Assembly: GCA_016931515.1 (NCBI GenBank)
Contig: JAFGEQ010000005.1
Span: forward strand, 1 to 64,000
From: a candidate division CSSED10-310 bacterium
Lineage (GTDB): Bacteria; CSSED10-310
Length of the DNA: 64,000 bases
Reading direction: 5' to 3'
Every line of letters begins with the position of its first letter. Position 1 is the stretch's first letter. Under the pieces are notes generated by a model. That model saw only the letters and a list, made by a program, of their open reading frames with translations, searched no databases and was not told where the DNA came from. Below, piece by piece: positions 63,498 through 64,000 of the stretch. The position numbers were made by a program, and so were the translations under genes.

Positions 63498-64000
63498 ATG
63501 GCAAAAGTTTGGGAAGAAAAAGATAACGTTTTTTTGCAGGAAAACTATTTGAATTACAGCAATCAGGATCTGGCCGATATGTTTGGTGTGACAAAAAAAT
63601 CCATTCAGGGCAAATTGCGACGCCTTGGTCTGCATCGCAAGGAAGATGGTGTGGATTCGGTTGAAGTCATTGCCGAAGACAAATTCGGAGTAAAAAAAGA
63701 GGATCGGACAGAAGAGAAACCTTTGTTTCGGAAAAAACGATTGAACTGCCGTGTACCGAAAGCCACTCCCGAGACACTTCCCCCGGCGCCTTATCGGCCG
63801 GTGGAATTGACGGAGAAGCGAAAACGCGCGATCAGGGAATTCGACAATGCGATAAAGATAATGTCAAGCGGTGATAAGGACAAGGCGCGTGAGGAATTTC
63901 GTTTTATCAGGGAGCACTTTCCGAAGGAACTGGATATCGTGCAGCGTTCGGAGTCATGGATAAAGATATTAAGCAGGCAGCCTGTGCAGGAGCCGGTTAC
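63498..64000 (+). CDS. Helix-turn-helix protein, C-terminus cut by window edge
   Basis: The first 167 residues of an open frame that runs off the right edge. The N-terminal 45 residues (VWEEKDNVFLQENYLNYSN then QDLADMFGVTKKSIQGKLRR) form a helix-turn-helix like the GcrA/SANT-type or resolvase-like domains that read DNA. A charged, proline-containing linker follows (about 50-110), then a helical stretch beginning ELTEKRKRAIREFDNAIKIM that looks like TPR. GAGGAG lies 8 bases before the ATG. Function unknown; a DNA-associated or nucleoid protein is a guess. Confidence 0.8.
   Translation, partial: MAKVWEEKDNVFLQENYLNYSNQDLADMFGVTKKSIQGKLRRLGLHRKEDGVDSVEVIAEDKFGVKKEDRTEEKPLFRKKRLNCRVPKATPETLPPAPYRPVELTEKRKRAIREFDNAIKIMSSGDKDKAREEFRFIREHFPKELDIVQRSESWIKILSRQPVQEPV

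Noticed and set aside
63447-63635. A 62-residue minus-strand frame at the right edge
   Set aside because: It is antisense to the start of the HTH gene, which has a promoter and a ribosome-binding site.

Overview
This window is a gene-dense stretch of chromosome from a diderm (Gram-negative type) bacterium of moderate GC content. Evidence for an outer membrane is a BamD-like lipoprotein, an LpoA-like lipoprotein facing a class A penicillin-binding protein, a PpiD/SurA-type foldase and several lipobox signal peptides. The mix of families (DUF507 pair with DUF4416, DUF4388, a TRAP transporter with a TatT subunit, AmrS, large PAS/GAF hybrid kinases, a propeller-GGDEF protein, a serpin) is typical of environmental and often uncultured lineages. 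I cannot assign a phylum by reading. There is no CRISPR array, prophage or insertion sequence. Genes are tightly packed, often with 4-bp ATGA overlaps, and convergent genes usually abut or overlap with no visible terminator.

Layout. 1-7.0 kb (minus): a hybrid histidine kinase cut by the left edge, a serpin, and a 1379-residue PAS/GAF hybrid kinase that shares a transcription unit with the serpin. 7.0-7.9 kb (minus): an RRM protein and the tmRNA gene. 8.0-12.6 kb (minus): two ABC exporter half-subunits followed by a YchF-like protein without its Walker A lysine. 12.85-16.7 kb (plus): TldD, TldE and a cation exchanger. 16.7-20.25 kb (minus): a likely stress/translation operon with an eRF1-domain-like protein, a double universal-stress domain protein with a large C-terminal domain, and a beta-CASP nuclease. 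20.4-24.2 kb (plus): khpA, rpsR, tRNA-Ala(CGC) and a propeller-GGDEF protein. 24.3-25.9 kb (minus): a lipoprotein phosphatase.

26.0-34.2 kb (plus) is a proteostasis, translation and envelope operon: hrcA-grpE-dnaK-prmA-rsmE-PBP1A. It converges on an LpoA-like lipoprotein gene and overlaps it by 95 bp. 36.5-46.0 kb (plus): an M23 peptidase, secA, a nitrilase-fold protein lacking its catalytic cysteine, a HAD phosphatase, a DUF4388 protein, a GT-C glycosyltransferase and a sulfatase-fold enzyme. Then ackA (plus), bamD and a diguanylate cyclase (minus), and pfk (plus).

50.9-60.8 kb is a nine-gene minus-strand run: PpiD-like foldase, polyprenyl diphosphate synthase, AmrS, Maf, acyl-CoA dehydrogenase, then TatT and TRAP DctP-DctQ-DctM. 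The right end has a phosphodiesterase (plus), a DUF507-DUF507-DUF4416-Yip1 operon (minus) and a HTH protein cut by the right edge (plus). Metabolically the window suggests sugar fermentation to acetate (pfk, ackA) plus uptake of organic acids or other small ligands by TRAP. Promoters of the sigma-70 type (TTGACA, 17 bp, TATAAT-like) are readable at many operon heads.

The best candidates for something new are the eRF1-like / USP-USP / beta-CASP operon with a perfect dyad between divergent promoters, the kinase-serpin pair, and two conserved-looking proteins that have lost catalytic residues (YchF-like and nitrilase-like).
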